Positions 33,491 to 42,199 of a stretch of 64,000 nt of DNA are shown here, one piece after another. The notes under the pieces were generated by a model. That model saw only the letters and a list, made by a program, of their open reading frames with translations. It did not search any database and was not told the DNA's origin. This DNA comes from Fundidesulfovibrio magnetotacticus. Lineage in GTDB: Bacteria > Desulfobacterota > Desulfovibrionia > Desulfovibrionales > Desulfovibrionaceae. Within the stretch, counting starts at the first letter, position 1, and each line of letters starts with the position of its first letter. The DNA is taken from positions 62,001 through 126,000 of the forward strand of contig NZ_BLTE01000006.1 of assembly GCF_013019105.1 (NCBI RefSeq), written 5' to 3'. The translations under genes and the position numbers were made by a program.

Positions 33491-33517
33491 AACGGGGAAC
33501 CGCACAGGTTCCCCGTT
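33491..33517 (-). terminator. Terminator of cyclic-nucleotide-binding protein gene
   Basis: AACGGGGAACC pairs with GGTTCCCCGTT around GCACA, 11 bases after the minus-strand stop; a short T-run (GTTTGA) follows. Confidence 0.65.
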
Positions 33518-33527
33518 CCGGAGCGCC

Positions 33528-34055
33528 TTAGAACAGGGTAAGCCCCAGGTCGCCGCCCATGGCCTGCACGGCGTCGGGGCGGCGCGTCATGAAGCGTTCC
33601 TCCCAGTCCAGCACATGGGCGGCCAGGGCCTGGAGCAACGCGGGCTCCAGCTCGGGGAAGCGCTTGACGGTCTTGAGGAACTTGTCGCGCGTGAGGGCCA
33701 TGCTCACCGTCTCTTCCACGGCGCGCACGGAGAAGTTGGCCCGCCCGCCCAGGATCAGGGCCAGCCCGCCCAGGCTGTCTCCCTGCTCCAGGGTTTTCAG
33801 GACCACGGCCTCGCCGCCCGTCTGGCGCATGACCTCCACGCGGCCGCAGCTCAGGTAATGGAAGGCGTCGGCGGTTTCCCCCTGCCGGATCAGGTAGTCG
33901 CCCGGCTGATGGGTCTCGGCGACGCTCAGGTAGGCCAGCACCTTGCACACGTCCAGGGGAACGCCGCCGAAGAGGGGCAACTCCCGCAGGACTTCAAGAT
34001 AATCGGCGTAGGCGCAGGAGCTAGTGTCCGGCTTTGTTTCCGTTGACGAGCTCAT
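33528..34055 (-). CDS. Cyclic nucleotide-binding domain protein
   Basis: 175 residues. The CAP-type beta-roll spans ~25-140: LPLFGGVPLDVCKVLAYLSV, QPGDYLIRQGETADAFHYLSCGRVEV, GDSLGGLALILGGRANFSVRAVEE. No DNA-binding domain follows, so it is not a transcription factor. The ATG at 34055 is 35 bases inside the ABC transporter gene, with AAGGGG as ribosome site, giving coupled translation. The context suggests it regulates or accompanies the ABC transporter. Which nucleotide binds, if any, is unknown. Confidence 0.88.
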   Translation of the reverse strand: MSSSTETKPDTSSCAYADYLEVLRELPLFGGVPLDVCKVLAYLSVAETHQPGDYLIRQGETADAFHYLSCGRVEVMRQTGGEAVVLKTLEQGDSLGGLALILGGRANFSVRAVEETVSMALTRDKFLKTVKRFPELEPALLQALAAHVLDWEERFMTRRPDAVQAMGGDLGLTLF

Positions 34056-36561
34056 AAAGCATCCCCTTCTTGGCCATGAGTTCCAGGTAGGAGCCCGTTT
34101 CCACGAGCTGACCGGCCTTCATCACCGCGATCTTGTCGTATCCCTTGATGGTGTCCAGGCGGTGCACCACGGCGATCACTGTGGAGCGGCCCTTCCATTT
34201 GGAGTCCAGCAGGTTCTGGATGCGCGCCTGGGCGGCATTGTCCAGGGCGGAGGTGGCCTCGTCCAGGAGCAGGAGCGGCGGCTCCTTGAGGAAGGCCCTG
34301 GCCAGGGCCACCTTCTGGCGCTGCCCGCCCGAGAGACGGTCGCCGGCGGTGCCCACCTGGAAGTCCAGGCCCAGCTCCACGATGCGCTCCAGCATGTCCT
34401 CCTGGATGAGCAGGCTGATGATGGTCTTGTTCACCCGGTCCAGCACCTTGGAGCTTTCGCTCTTGAGCTTGCCGAAGAGGATGTTGTCCAGGATGGTCTG
34501 GGTGTGGATGTAGTTGTCGCGGCGGTAAAAGCTGACGCGTTCCGGGTCCTCTGCGGCGATGCGCTCCATGAAGAGGGCGCGCCCGCCCAGGAGCATGCGC
34601 TCGGCCATGTCGGGCAGGCGCACGATGCCGTGGCGGCCCGGGGCGAAGCGCAGGGCCAGGCGCAGGAGCATGGCCTTGCCCTGTTCGTCCTGGTCCATCA
34701 CCTTGGCGCGCTCCAGGCGCTCGGCCAACTGGGCGTAGGACTCGAACTCCTCGGGGAGCACGGGGGTCTGCTCGAAGAAGGTGGCGTCGGCGTCCGGGAC
34801 GTTCTTCAGGATGTCCACGGTCTGGACGGTGAGGTCGCGCCCCAGCTCCAGGAGGAGCAGGGTCAGGTTGGCCTCGTCCAGGAAGCGCAGGAAGTCGGGA
34901 TTGTCGGCCAGGTTCTCGGGGAGCCAGGCTTCCTGGTTGGGGTTGCCGAAGAGGATGTTGGCGGCCACCGAGGAGTGGTGCAGGTAGCGCCCCTCGTCGA
35001 AGAACTCCACCAGGCCGCGCAGTTCCTCGCCCTGGTCGGCGTAGTAGGCCTCGCGGATGGCGATGATCTTGGCCACGAGGTGTTCCTTGCGGCCCTTCTT
35101 GAACACGGTGTTCAGGCCGAAGCGCAGCACGTCCAGGAACAGGCCCACCTGCTGGGTGACCTCGATGAGCCGGTCCAGGCTGGGTTCGTTGTCGGCGGGG
35201 TCGAGCCCCTTGGAGACGAAGCGCGCGTTCACGGAATAGAGCAGGTTCTCCTTGATGGAGCCCTCGAAGATGAACGGGTGCTGGGGCACGAAGCCCATGT
35301 TCTCGGCCAGGTCGGACTTGGCCATGGCGGCCACCTCCTGCCCGCCCACCTGGCAGGACCCGGAGGAATATTTGTAGATCTGGGCGATGCACAACGCCAG
35401 GGTGGATTTGCCCGAGCCCGAGAAGCCCACCAGGGCCAGATGCTGTCCGGGCTCCACGCCAACGCTCACGCCCTTGAGCAGCCGGATGCCGCCCGGGGCT
35501 TCCATGATCAGGTCCTTCACCTCCACCTTGCCGGGCAGGACAAGGGGGGCGCGCTCCTCGGCAGGCTCCAGGGCGAACTCGCAGTCTTCCGCGAAGTATT
35601 CCATCACGCGGTTGTAGCTGACGGTGGCGTCCTGGTAGGTCTGGTAGAAGTCCATGAGCTCTTTCCAGGGATCGTAGAGCTTGTCGTTGGCCGAGAGGAA
35701 GGCCACCAGCGCGCCCAGGTCGAAGCGGCCGTTGATGGCCAGCCAGCCGCCCACCAGAAAGAGCACGAAGGGGCCCAGGGACTGAAAGAAGTTGTTGGAG
35801 TTCTTGATGCCGAACTTCCAGAGGTTCCAGCGCAGGCGCACCTTGAACTGCTTGTCGGTGATGGCCCCGAAGCGGGCGTTCTCGTGGCGGAAGGAGGCGT
35901 TGCCGTGGATTTCGTGGATGCCCTGGACCGTCTCGCCGATCATGGTGGACATCTTGCGCCCGGTGTCCACGCGCTCGCGGTTGGCGGCGTTGGAGCGTTT
36001 CTGCATCATGGGCACGAAGACGAGCGCCAGGGGGTAGAGCACCATGGAGAGCCCGGCCAGCAGGGGGTTGAGGTAGAAGAGGTACCCCGCGAAGGCCAGG
36101 AGCGTGAGGATGTTGGTGACGGGCACGGCGATGGCCTGGCCGATGAAGTCGCCCGCGTTGGCCACCTCGGTGACCAGCGAGGAGACGATCATGCCCGGGC
36201 TGGCCTTGCGGAAGAAGCCGATGGGCAGCGTGAGGATGTGGGCGTAGAGCTTCTTGCGCATGTCGGCCAGGGCTTCCTGGCCGATGTAGGTCTGCAGCGC
36301 GTTGATGGCGAACTTCAGGGCCGAGGCGCTCACCACGGCGGCCAGGTAGTAGCCGCAATACATGATGAGCAGATGCACCTTCTGCTGCCCGATGGCCTCG
36401 TTGATGATCTTCTTCTGCATCTCCAGGGGCAGCACCCGGATGGCCACCGTGACCACGATGACCGCCAACAGGATGCCCTGGAGCTTCATGTTGCTGGTGA
36501 GCACCCAGGAGATGAGCGAACGTTTGTAGATCTTGTCGGGCAGTTCGGGCGTAAGCGGCAT
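34021..36561 (-). CDS. ABC transporter, fused permease-ATPase with long ATPase insertion
   Basis: 846 residues from ATG 36561 (AAAGG upstream). Residues ~15-310 form a six-helix exporter membrane domain. The ATPase has Walker A GFSGSGKST (~381), then the Q-loop in FVPQHPFIFEGSIKENLLYS. The signature LSGGQRQ comes only at ~742, with Walker B LLLLDEATSALD and the switch His in VIAVVHRLDT. The usual distance from Walker A to signature is about 100 residues; here it is about 360. The insertion contains two further copies of the post-Q-loop pattern (HHSSVAANILFG and HTQTILDNILFG). The cargo is unknown. The gene overlaps the cyclic-nucleotide-binding gene. Confidence 0.9.
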   Translation of the reverse strand: MPLTPELPDKIYKRSLISWVLTSNMKLQGILLAVIVVTVAIRVLPLEMQKKIINEAIGQQKVHLLIMYCGYYLAAVVSASALKFAINALQTYIGQEALADMRKKLYAHILTLPIGFFRKASPGMIVSSLVTEVANAGDFIGQAIAVPVTNILTLLAFAGYLFYLNPLLAGLSMVLYPLALVFVPMMQKRSNAANRERVDTGRKMSTMIGETVQGIHEIHGNASFRHENARFGAITDKQFKVRLRWNLWKFGIKNSNNFFQSLGPFVLFLVGGWLAINGRFDLGALVAFLSANDKLYDPWKELMDFYQTYQDATVSYNRVMEYFAEDCEFALEPAEERAPLVLPGKVEVKDLIMEAPGGIRLLKGVSVGVEPGQHLALVGFSGSGKSTLALCIAQIYKYSSGSCQVGGQEVAAMAKSDLAENMGFVPQHPFIFEGSIKENLLYSVNARFVSKGLDPADNEPSLDRLIEVTQQVGLFLDVLRFGLNTVFKKGRKEHLVAKIIAIREAYYADQGEELRGLVEFFDEGRYLHHSSVAANILFGNPNQEAWLPENLADNPDFLRFLDEANLTLLLLELGRDLTVQTVDILKNVPDADATFFEQTPVLPEEFESYAQLAERLERAKVMDQDEQGKAMLLRLALRFAPGRHGIVRLPDMAERMLLGGRALFMERIAAEDPERVSFYRRDNYIHTQTILDNILFGKLKSESSKVLDRVNKTIISLLIQEDMLERIVELGLDFQVGTAGDRLSGGQRQKVALARAFLKEPPLLLLDEATSALDNAAQARIQNLLDSKWKGRSTVIAVVHRLDTIKGYDKIAVMKAGQLVETGSYLELMAKKGMLYELVNGNKAGH

Positions 36562-36719
36562 GGCGCGGCCTTTGGTTGGCGTTTGCCCCGTGATGCCCCG
36601 AATCCGCCGCGTTGGCAACACTCGCCCGCGCTTTCCGGCGTCCCCACTTTCCTCTGGATTCAGCCCCCACCGCGCGCTATCCTGGGCCAAGCGCGCAACG
36701 CCAACGCACAGGAGCCCCC

Positions 36720-37547
36720 ATGCCCCTGCCTCCCCTGCATTCCTGGTGGTCCGACCGCATCAAGGCCATGCGCCGCGACAAGCTGCGCACGGCCCTGCAG
36801 GGCGTGGCCTACCTGCTGGCCATCGCCTGGCTGGACTACGCCACGGGCTACGAGATCAACCTCACGGTGGTCTACGTCACGCCGCTGATCATGCTCACGG
36901 TGGCCGGGGGCTGGCGGGTGGGCGTGGCCACGGCCTTCGCCTGCGCCCTCTCGGTGGAGTTCACCGACTGGCTGGCCGGGCGGCGTTACGACCAGTGGGC
37001 CTTCCACGCCTACAGCTTCATCTCCCACAGCCTGTCGTACCTGTCGTTTCTGCTGCTCATCGTGCAGCTCCTCAACCTCTGGGACCGCGAGCGGGCCATG
37101 GCCGGGCAGGACCAGCTCACCGGCCTGCACAACCGCCACGGCTTCCTGGGCCTGGCCGAGGAGCGCCTGCACGCCTGGGCCAGGGAGAAGCAGCCCGCCG
37201 TGATGACGGTGTGGAACCTGGCCAGGCTGCGGGAGGTGAACGCGCAATTCGGGCACGACAAGGCCGACGCCCTGCTCCTGAGCGCGGCCGACGCCCTGCG
37301 CGACGCACTGCCCGACGCGGTGGTGGGCCGCACGGGGTCCGACCGCTTCGCCGCCCTGTCCACGGCCCGGGAGCTTGGCAACCTGCACGAGCGCCTCCAC
37401 GCCGTGGAGGAGGCCCTGGCCCGCGCCGCGCGCCACGTGGGCGTGCCCCTGGCGCTGCGCAACGCCCACCTGCCCCTGCCGCCCCGGAGGCTCACCCCCG
37501 ACGAGGTGGCCAAGCGCCTGGACGAACTGCTCGACCGCGTGGGCTGA
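36720..37547 (+). CDS. Membrane protein with degenerate GGDEF domain
   Basis: 275 residues. N-terminal membrane region of about four to five segments (~22-125, MASE-like: ALQGVAYLLAIAWLDYATGY). A GGDEF-type domain (~138-272) starts with QDQLTGLHNRHGFLGLAEERL. The active loop reads GRTGSDRFAAL instead of GGDEF, so the metal and GTP ligands are altered and cyclase activity is unlikely. It may bind GTP or act as a receptor. The start is 158 bases from the divergent ABC gene. No EAL or HD-GYP domain. Confidence 0.8.
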   Translation: MPLPPLHSWWSDRIKAMRRDKLRTALQGVAYLLAIAWLDYATGYEINLTVVYVTPLIMLTVAGGWRVGVATAFACALSVEFTDWLAGRRYDQWAFHAYSFISHSLSYLSFLLLIVQLLNLWDRERAMAGQDQLTGLHNRHGFLGLAEERLHAWAREKQPAVMTVWNLARLREVNAQFGHDKADALLLSAADALRDALPDAVVGRTGSDRFAALSTARELGNLHERLHAVEEALARAARHVGVPLALRNAHLPLPPRRLTPDEVAKRLDELLDRVG

Positions 37548-37548
37548 C

Positions 37549-37576
37549 CGGGCCGCCCCTCGGGGGACGGCCCTTT
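37549..37576. terminator. Hairpin terminator between convergent genes
   Basis: GGGCCGCCCC pairs with GGACGGCCC, followed by TTT on the plus strand. Confidence 0.6.
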
Positions 37577-37594
37577 CGGCGTTCTGTCCGCGCC

Positions 37595-38236
37595 TTACGG
37601 GCAGGGGATCTGCTCGTAGACCTTGCGGCCGTCGCGGATCACTTCGCGGTAGCACTTGTTCTCCACCACGTAGACCGTTTCCTTGTTCGATTTGGCGATG
37701 GCCACCGCCGTGGCCGGAAGCACCGTGAGCATGGCCCCCAGGGCCATGCCCGCCGCCACGCCGGATGCCGGAGCGTAGCCGTATCCGCCGTAGTAGCCCG
37801 GGGCCACGGGCACTGGCACGGGCACTGGCACGGGCGGGGGCGGGGGGGCCACCCAGCCGCGCGGGGCGGCCACCACGTTGCCGTTTGGGCCGCGCGCCGC
37901 AGCCCCGTAGGGACCGCGCGCCGCCGCCGCGCCGCCCGGGCCGCGCGCCGCCGCGTTGCCCCTGGGGCCGCGCACGGCTTCGCCGCCGTAGGGCCCCCTG
38001 GCGGCCACGCCGCCCCTGGGGCCTTGCACCGCCACACCGCCGCGCGGCCCCGTGGCCACGCTGCCGCGCGCGGCGGAGTAGCCGCCCCTGGGACCGCCGC
38101 CCCGGCGCTGGGCCAGGGCGAAGTCCGCCACCACGAGCCACTGGGCCGCCACGAAGAGCACGGTGAAGATCACCGTGCACCACGCCGCGCCGGGGGACGC
38201 CTCGACGCGCACGTTCCATCCGTCGGGGATGCTCAT
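37595..38236 (-). CDS. Low-complexity Gly/Ala/Arg-Pro-rich membrane-anchored protein
   Basis: 213 residues, no family recognised. One membrane segment near residue 20-42. Then ~70 residues of tandem units of the type RGPxGxxAARGP, with about 9-residue periodicity, and a Pro/Val run (PPPPPVPVPVPVPV). A second hydrophobic stretch (~155-180) and a short charged C-terminal domain ending YEQIPCP follow. The repeat part resembles bacterial proteins with exposed, flexible linkers. It starts 9 bases after the DUF2092 gene and is probably in its operon. The real start or boundaries are not in doubt. Confidence 0.7.
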   Translation of the reverse strand: MSIPDGWNVRVEASPGAAWCTVIFTVLFVAAQWLVVADFALAQRRGGGPRGGYSAARGSVATGPRGGVAVQGPRGGVAARGPYGGEAVRGPRGNAAARGPGGAAAARGPYGAAARGPNGNVVAAPRGWVAPPPPPVPVPVPVPVAPGYYGGYGYAPASGVAAGMALGAMLTVLPATAVAIAKSNKETVYVVENKCYREVIRDGRKVYEQIPCP

Positions 38237-38245
38237 GGCGTCCTC

Positions 38246-39025
38246 CTACTGTTTCCCCGGCTGCTTGCCGGTGATGATGGCGTCGTCGCGCACGGCCCCG
38301 GCCGGCGGCTCGAACTCGAAGGACCCGGCGGGCTGCGGGCCGCCCTTCCAGTTCGAGAGCACGGCTGAGAACTGGGGCGCGCCCGCCTGGCGCTTCTCGG
38401 TGATGACGATCTTGCGGGGATAGGGCGTGGCCGAGTCCTCCAACCAGATCTGCCAGTCCACGTCCTTGCCCAGGAAGAAGAGCTGATCGCAGACCGTCCC
38501 CGCCACCTTCGCCTTGCCCACGTAGTAGCTGGATTCGGGCTTGAGCCTGTCGCAGGGTTTGTTGGAGATCAGATCGCCCAGGGTGGATTCGATGCCGTAC
38601 GACGCGGACAGCATGTCCATGAGGGCGTCTGTGTCCATTGCCGCCGGGAGCTGGGCGTAGGCCTTGCGGTCTGGCAAGAGAAGGCTGAAGGCCTTGCCGT
38701 CGAACACGGAGAGCACCTGGATGTCGTCGCCGTCGGTGACGATGCGGAAGGCCCCGGGCCGCCGCACGCGCACCTCCATGCGCCTGCCGGCCTGCACCTT
38801 GGAGCCATCGCCGTAGACCTTGTCCAGGGTGACGTCGGCCTCGAAGGAGTACTCGTTGAGCGCGGCGAGGGCATGGCAACTCTTTTCCAGGAGCGAAACG
38901 GCCCTTGCGTCCACATCCGGGGCCTGGGGTTTCTTCTTCTCCTTGGCCTGGACGGGCAGGCAGACGCAGAGCGACAGGGCGAGGACAGCCAGAACGCCGG
39001 ACACGGCCTTTGCGCGGAAGTGCAT
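38246..39025 (-). CDS. DUF2092-type secreted protein
   Basis: 259 residues from ATG 39025 (AAGGAG upstream). A clear signal peptide (residues 1-27, ending PVQAKEKK). The mature part fits DUF2092: LEKSCHALAALNEYSFEADVTLD, GRRMEVRVRRPGAFRIVTDGDD, FDGKAFSLLLPDRKAYAQLP and DWQIWLEDSATPYPRKIVIT, a LolA/LolB-like half-barrel pattern. It probably binds a lipid or outer-envelope ligand. The low-complexity protein follows directly. Function unknown. Confidence 0.82.
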   Translation of the reverse strand: MHFRAKAVSGVLAVLALSLCVCLPVQAKEKKKPQAPDVDARAVSLLEKSCHALAALNEYSFEADVTLDKVYGDGSKVQAGRRMEVRVRRPGAFRIVTDGDDIQVLSVFDGKAFSLLLPDRKAYAQLPAAMDTDALMDMLSASYGIESTLGDLISNKPCDRLKPESSYYVGKAKVAGTVCDQLFFLGKDVDWQIWLEDSATPYPRKIVITEKRQAGAPQFSAVLSNWKGGPQPAGSFEFEPPAGAVRDDAIITGKQPGKQ

Positions 39026-39198
39026 GAGCTTGTTCTCCTTGAAGGCGCGCCGCAGACGCGCAAGATTTTCCATTCCATCCGGGTTACCCCCATCCTCCGA
39101 GCAGCGCAACACGTCGGCCGCACCTCCCTTGGGCCGGAAGTCCCCGGTCCCGGCTTCCCGGCCTTGACTTCCCCGCCCGCGCCCGCAATATCCCCCCT

Positions 39199-40677
39199 AT
39201 GCGTCTCCACGTGTCCCTGCGCCTGCGCATCTATCTCGTCCTGGGCCTGCTCCTGGCCGTCACCGTGGGCGGCGGGGCCTTCATGCTCTGGTATGGCACC
39301 CGCATCCAGACGTTCCTGTCCGGCGTCTTCGACCGCCAGGTCCACGCCCTCGACGCCGCCATGCGCCTGGAAAGCTCCCTGGCCGCCCAGCGCGGCTTCC
39401 TCACCTACTATTCCCTGGATTTCGACAAGTCCTGGCTCACGCGGCTCTCCGAGCAGCAATCCGCATTCGAGCGCGAGCTCTCCAAGGTGCGCTCCTTCGT
39501 GGACGACGAGTCCACGCGCAGGCTCGTCAACGACATCGAGTCGGGCTTTCTGCGCCTCACCGTGGAGCGCGAGCGCGTGGTGGAGCTGCTCAACGCGGGC
39601 AACCGCCAGGGCGCGTCCCAGATCCACGCCGCCGCCCGCAAGCGCTTCGACGCGCTCATCACCCAGTGCGAGCTCTTTCTCGATTCGCTGCGCGCGGGCC
39701 TGAGCCGAGACCGCGCCGAGGGGCTGAGCCGCATGGAGCTGGCCAACACCATGGCCACGGTGTTCGTGCCCTTCACGCTCCTGCTGGGCCTCGTGCTGGC
39801 CCTGGTGCTCTCGCGCCAGATCCTGGGCCCCATTCGCCGCCTGGCCGAGGGCGAGGACCAGCCCGCCGGCCCCGACGAGGTGGCCGCCCTGGAGACGCGC
39901 ATGCACGGCCTGCTGGAGCGCGCCGTGCAGGCCCGATCCAAGCTCGAAAAAAGCCAGGCCACCCTCAAGGCCGCCGAGCGCATGGCCACCGTGGGCAAGA
40001 TGGCCGCAGGCGTGGCCCACTCCATCCGCAACCCGCTCACCTCCGTGAAGATGCGCCTCTTCTCGCTCCAGCGCTCCCTGGACCTCAGCGAGAACCAACG
40101 AGAAGACTTCGAGGTGATCTCCCAGGAGATCAAGCACCTGGACCTGATCATCCAGAACTTCCTGGAATACGCCCGCCCCCCCAAGCTCACGCTGGCGCGC
40201 TCCTCGCCCTCCGACGTCACGGCCGCCGCCGTGCAGCTCATGCGCCCGCGCCTGGACGCCCAGCGCATCACCGTGCACGTGGAGCGCGAAGAACCCCTGC
40301 GCCCCATCCTCATCGACCCCGAGCAGCTCAAGGAGGTGCTCGTGAACCTCTTCGCCAACGCCATGGACGCCATGCAAGGCCCCGGGACCATCACCGTGGA
40401 CGAGTCCGAAGGCTTCATGGAGCCCATGGGCCGCGTGGCCGTGCTGAGCGTCTCCGACACCGGTCCCGGCGTGCCCGAGGAGGAACGCGAACGCGTCTTC
40501 GAGCCTTTCCACACCACCAAGGAGGAGGGCACGGGCCTGGGCCTGCCCATCGCCCGGCGCATCGTCACCGAACACGGCGGCAGCATCTCGCTCACCCAGG
40601 CCAAGGGCGGCGGGGCCAAGTTCACCATCACCCTGCCCTTCGACTCCGAATCCCAGGGGAGGGCCAGATGGAACTAG
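39199..40677 (+). CDS. Sensor histidine kinase (NtrB/ZraS type)
   Basis: 492 residues. Two membrane segments (~9-30 and ~190-212) with a ~160-residue periplasmic helical sensor containing a CHASE3-like or 4-helix pattern. The phospho-His is in AAGVAHSIRNPLTSVK (~274). The ATPase part has NLFANAMDAMQG, DTGPGVPEEE and GTGLGLPIARR. A response regulator of the NtrC class follows after 31 bases, so it forms a two-component pair. The signal is not readable. The sequence upstream (39026-39198) is shared with the divergent DUF2092 gene. Confidence 0.95.
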   Translation: MRLHVSLRLRIYLVLGLLLAVTVGGGAFMLWYGTRIQTFLSGVFDRQVHALDAAMRLESSLAAQRGFLTYYSLDFDKSWLTRLSEQQSAFERELSKVRSFVDDESTRRLVNDIESGFLRLTVERERVVELLNAGNRQGASQIHAAARKRFDALITQCELFLDSLRAGLSRDRAEGLSRMELANTMATVFVPFTLLLGLVLALVLSRQILGPIRRLAEGEDQPAGPDEVAALETRMHGLLERAVQARSKLEKSQATLKAAERMATVGKMAAGVAHSIRNPLTSVKMRLFSLQRSLDLSENQREDFEVISQEIKHLDLIIQNFLEYARPPKLTLARSSPSDVTAAAVQLMRPRLDAQRITVHVEREEPLRPILIDPEQLKEVLVNLFANAMDAMQGPGTITVDESEGFMEPMGRVAVLSVSDTGPGVPEEERERVFEPFHTTKEEGTGLGLPIARRIVTEHGGSISLTQAKGGGAKFTITLPFDSESQGRARWN

Positions 40678-40708
40678 CGCGCGCCCATGACCGCCGGGAG
40701 GACCGACC

Positions 40709-42145
40709 GTGAGCGTGATCCTCGTGGTGGACGACGAACCCGGGCTGCGCCAGAGCTTCGCGCGGCTCATCGAGCAGGAGGGCCACCAGGCCCTCACCGC
40801 CGCCTCGGGCGAGGAGGGCATCGCCGCCCTGGCCGACAAAAAGCCCGACCTGGTGGTCATGGACGTGCGCATGCCCGGCATCTCCGGCCTGGAGGCCCTG
40901 GCGCGCATGAAGGCCGCCGACCCGGCCACCCCCGTGATCATCATGACCGCCTACGGCGACACCGGCACGGCCATCGAGGCCGTGAACAAGGGCGCGTTCG
41001 ACTACATCCTCAAGCCCTTCGACATCCCCGAGATGCTGGGGCTCATCCAGCAGGCCCTGGACGCCTCCAGCCAGGCCCGGGGCTCCAAAGCCAAGGACGC
41101 AGGGGAGGCCCCCAGCGTGAGCCTCGTGGGCCAGAGCCGCGCCATGCGCGAGGTCTACAAGCAGCTGGGCCGCGTGGCCGCCACCGAGGCCACGGTGCTC
41201 ATCCAGGGCGAGTCCGGCACGGGCAAGGAACTGGCCGCCCGCGCCGTGTGGAGCTATTCGCCGCGCAAGAACCGGCCCTTCGTGGTGGTGAACTGCGTGG
41301 CCATCCCCGAATCGCTCCTGGAGAGCGAACTTTTCGGCCACGAAAAAGGCGCGTTCACCGGGGCCTCCCAGCGCCGCGCGGGCAAGATCGAGCAGGCCCA
41401 GGGCGGCACCGTGTTCCTGGACGAGATCGGCGACATGCCCCTGCCCGTGCAGGCCAAGCTCCTGCGCCTGCTCCAGGAAAAGCAGATCGAGCGCCTGGGC
41501 GGCAAAGGCCCCGTACCCGTGGACGTGCGCATCATCGCCGCCACCAACCGTGACCTCGAAGCCGCCATGGCCGAGGGACGCTTCCGGGAAGACCTCTACT
41601 ACCGCCTCCAGGTGGTGCGCATCGTCCTGCCGCCCCTGCGCGAGCGCAAGGAGGACCTCTCCCAGCTGGCCGCCCACTTCCTGGGGCTCCACGCACGGGC
41701 CATGAACGCCCGCGACCCGGGCATCACCCCCGGAGGGCTGGCAGCCCTGGAGGACCACGCCTGGCCCGGCAACGTGCGCGAACTCTCCAACGTGCTCAAC
41801 AAGACCCTCATTTTCAGCCGGGGTCTGGCCATCTCCGCCGACGACGTGCGCGCGGCCATCGCCGGGCGCACTCCCGCGGAATCCCACGACCTCGCGGCCG
41901 ACGCGGAGGGCGCCTTGGACGCCTGGGTGCGCGCCGTGGTGGCCGCCGGCGGGCCGGACCTCCACAACCGCGCGGTGGACCGCCTCTCGGCCCTGGTGGT
42001 GGCCGAGGCCCTGCGCGTCTCGGGGGGCAACCGCACCCACGCCGCGAGGCTCCTGGGGCTTTCGCGCCCCACGCTTCTGGCCAAGATGGACAAGCTCGGG
42101 CTGGTGGTGGAGGCCCAGGTGCGCGTGGGCGACGTGCTCTCCTGA
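40709..42145 (+). CDS. NtrC-family sigma-54-dependent response regulator
   Basis: 478 residues from a GTG at 40709 (GGGAGGA upstream). Receiver domain (1-~120) with phospho-Asp in LVVMDVRMPG (~52). AAA+ domain (~140-375): Walker A GESGTGKE, the intact sigma-54 loop GAFTGAS, Walker B GGTVFLDEIGD. The Fis-like HTH at the C-terminus is NRTHAARLLGLSRPTLLAKM. It should activate sigma-54 promoters when phosphorylated by the preceding kinase. Target genes are not identified in this window. Confidence 0.96.
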   Translation: MSVILVVDDEPGLRQSFARLIEQEGHQALTAASGEEGIAALADKKPDLVVMDVRMPGISGLEALARMKAADPATPVIIMTAYGDTGTAIEAVNKGAFDYILKPFDIPEMLGLIQQALDASSQARGSKAKDAGEAPSVSLVGQSRAMREVYKQLGRVAATEATVLIQGESGTGKELAARAVWSYSPRKNRPFVVVNCVAIPESLLESELFGHEKGAFTGASQRRAGKIEQAQGGTVFLDEIGDMPLPVQAKLLRLLQEKQIERLGGKGPVPVDVRIIAATNRDLEAAMAEGRFREDLYYRLQVVRIVLPPLRERKEDLSQLAAHFLGLHARAMNARDPGITPGGLAALEDHAWPGNVRELSNVLNKTLIFSRGLAISADDVRAAIAGRTPAESHDLAADAEGALDAWVRAVVAAGGPDLHNRAVDRLSALVVAEALRVSGGNRTHAARLLGLSRPTLLAKMDKLGLVVEAQVRVGDVLS

Positions 42146-42199
42146 ACCGAACCCCGCCGCCGCGAACCACACAACCCGCCCACCGCGAGGAGGCGCGTC

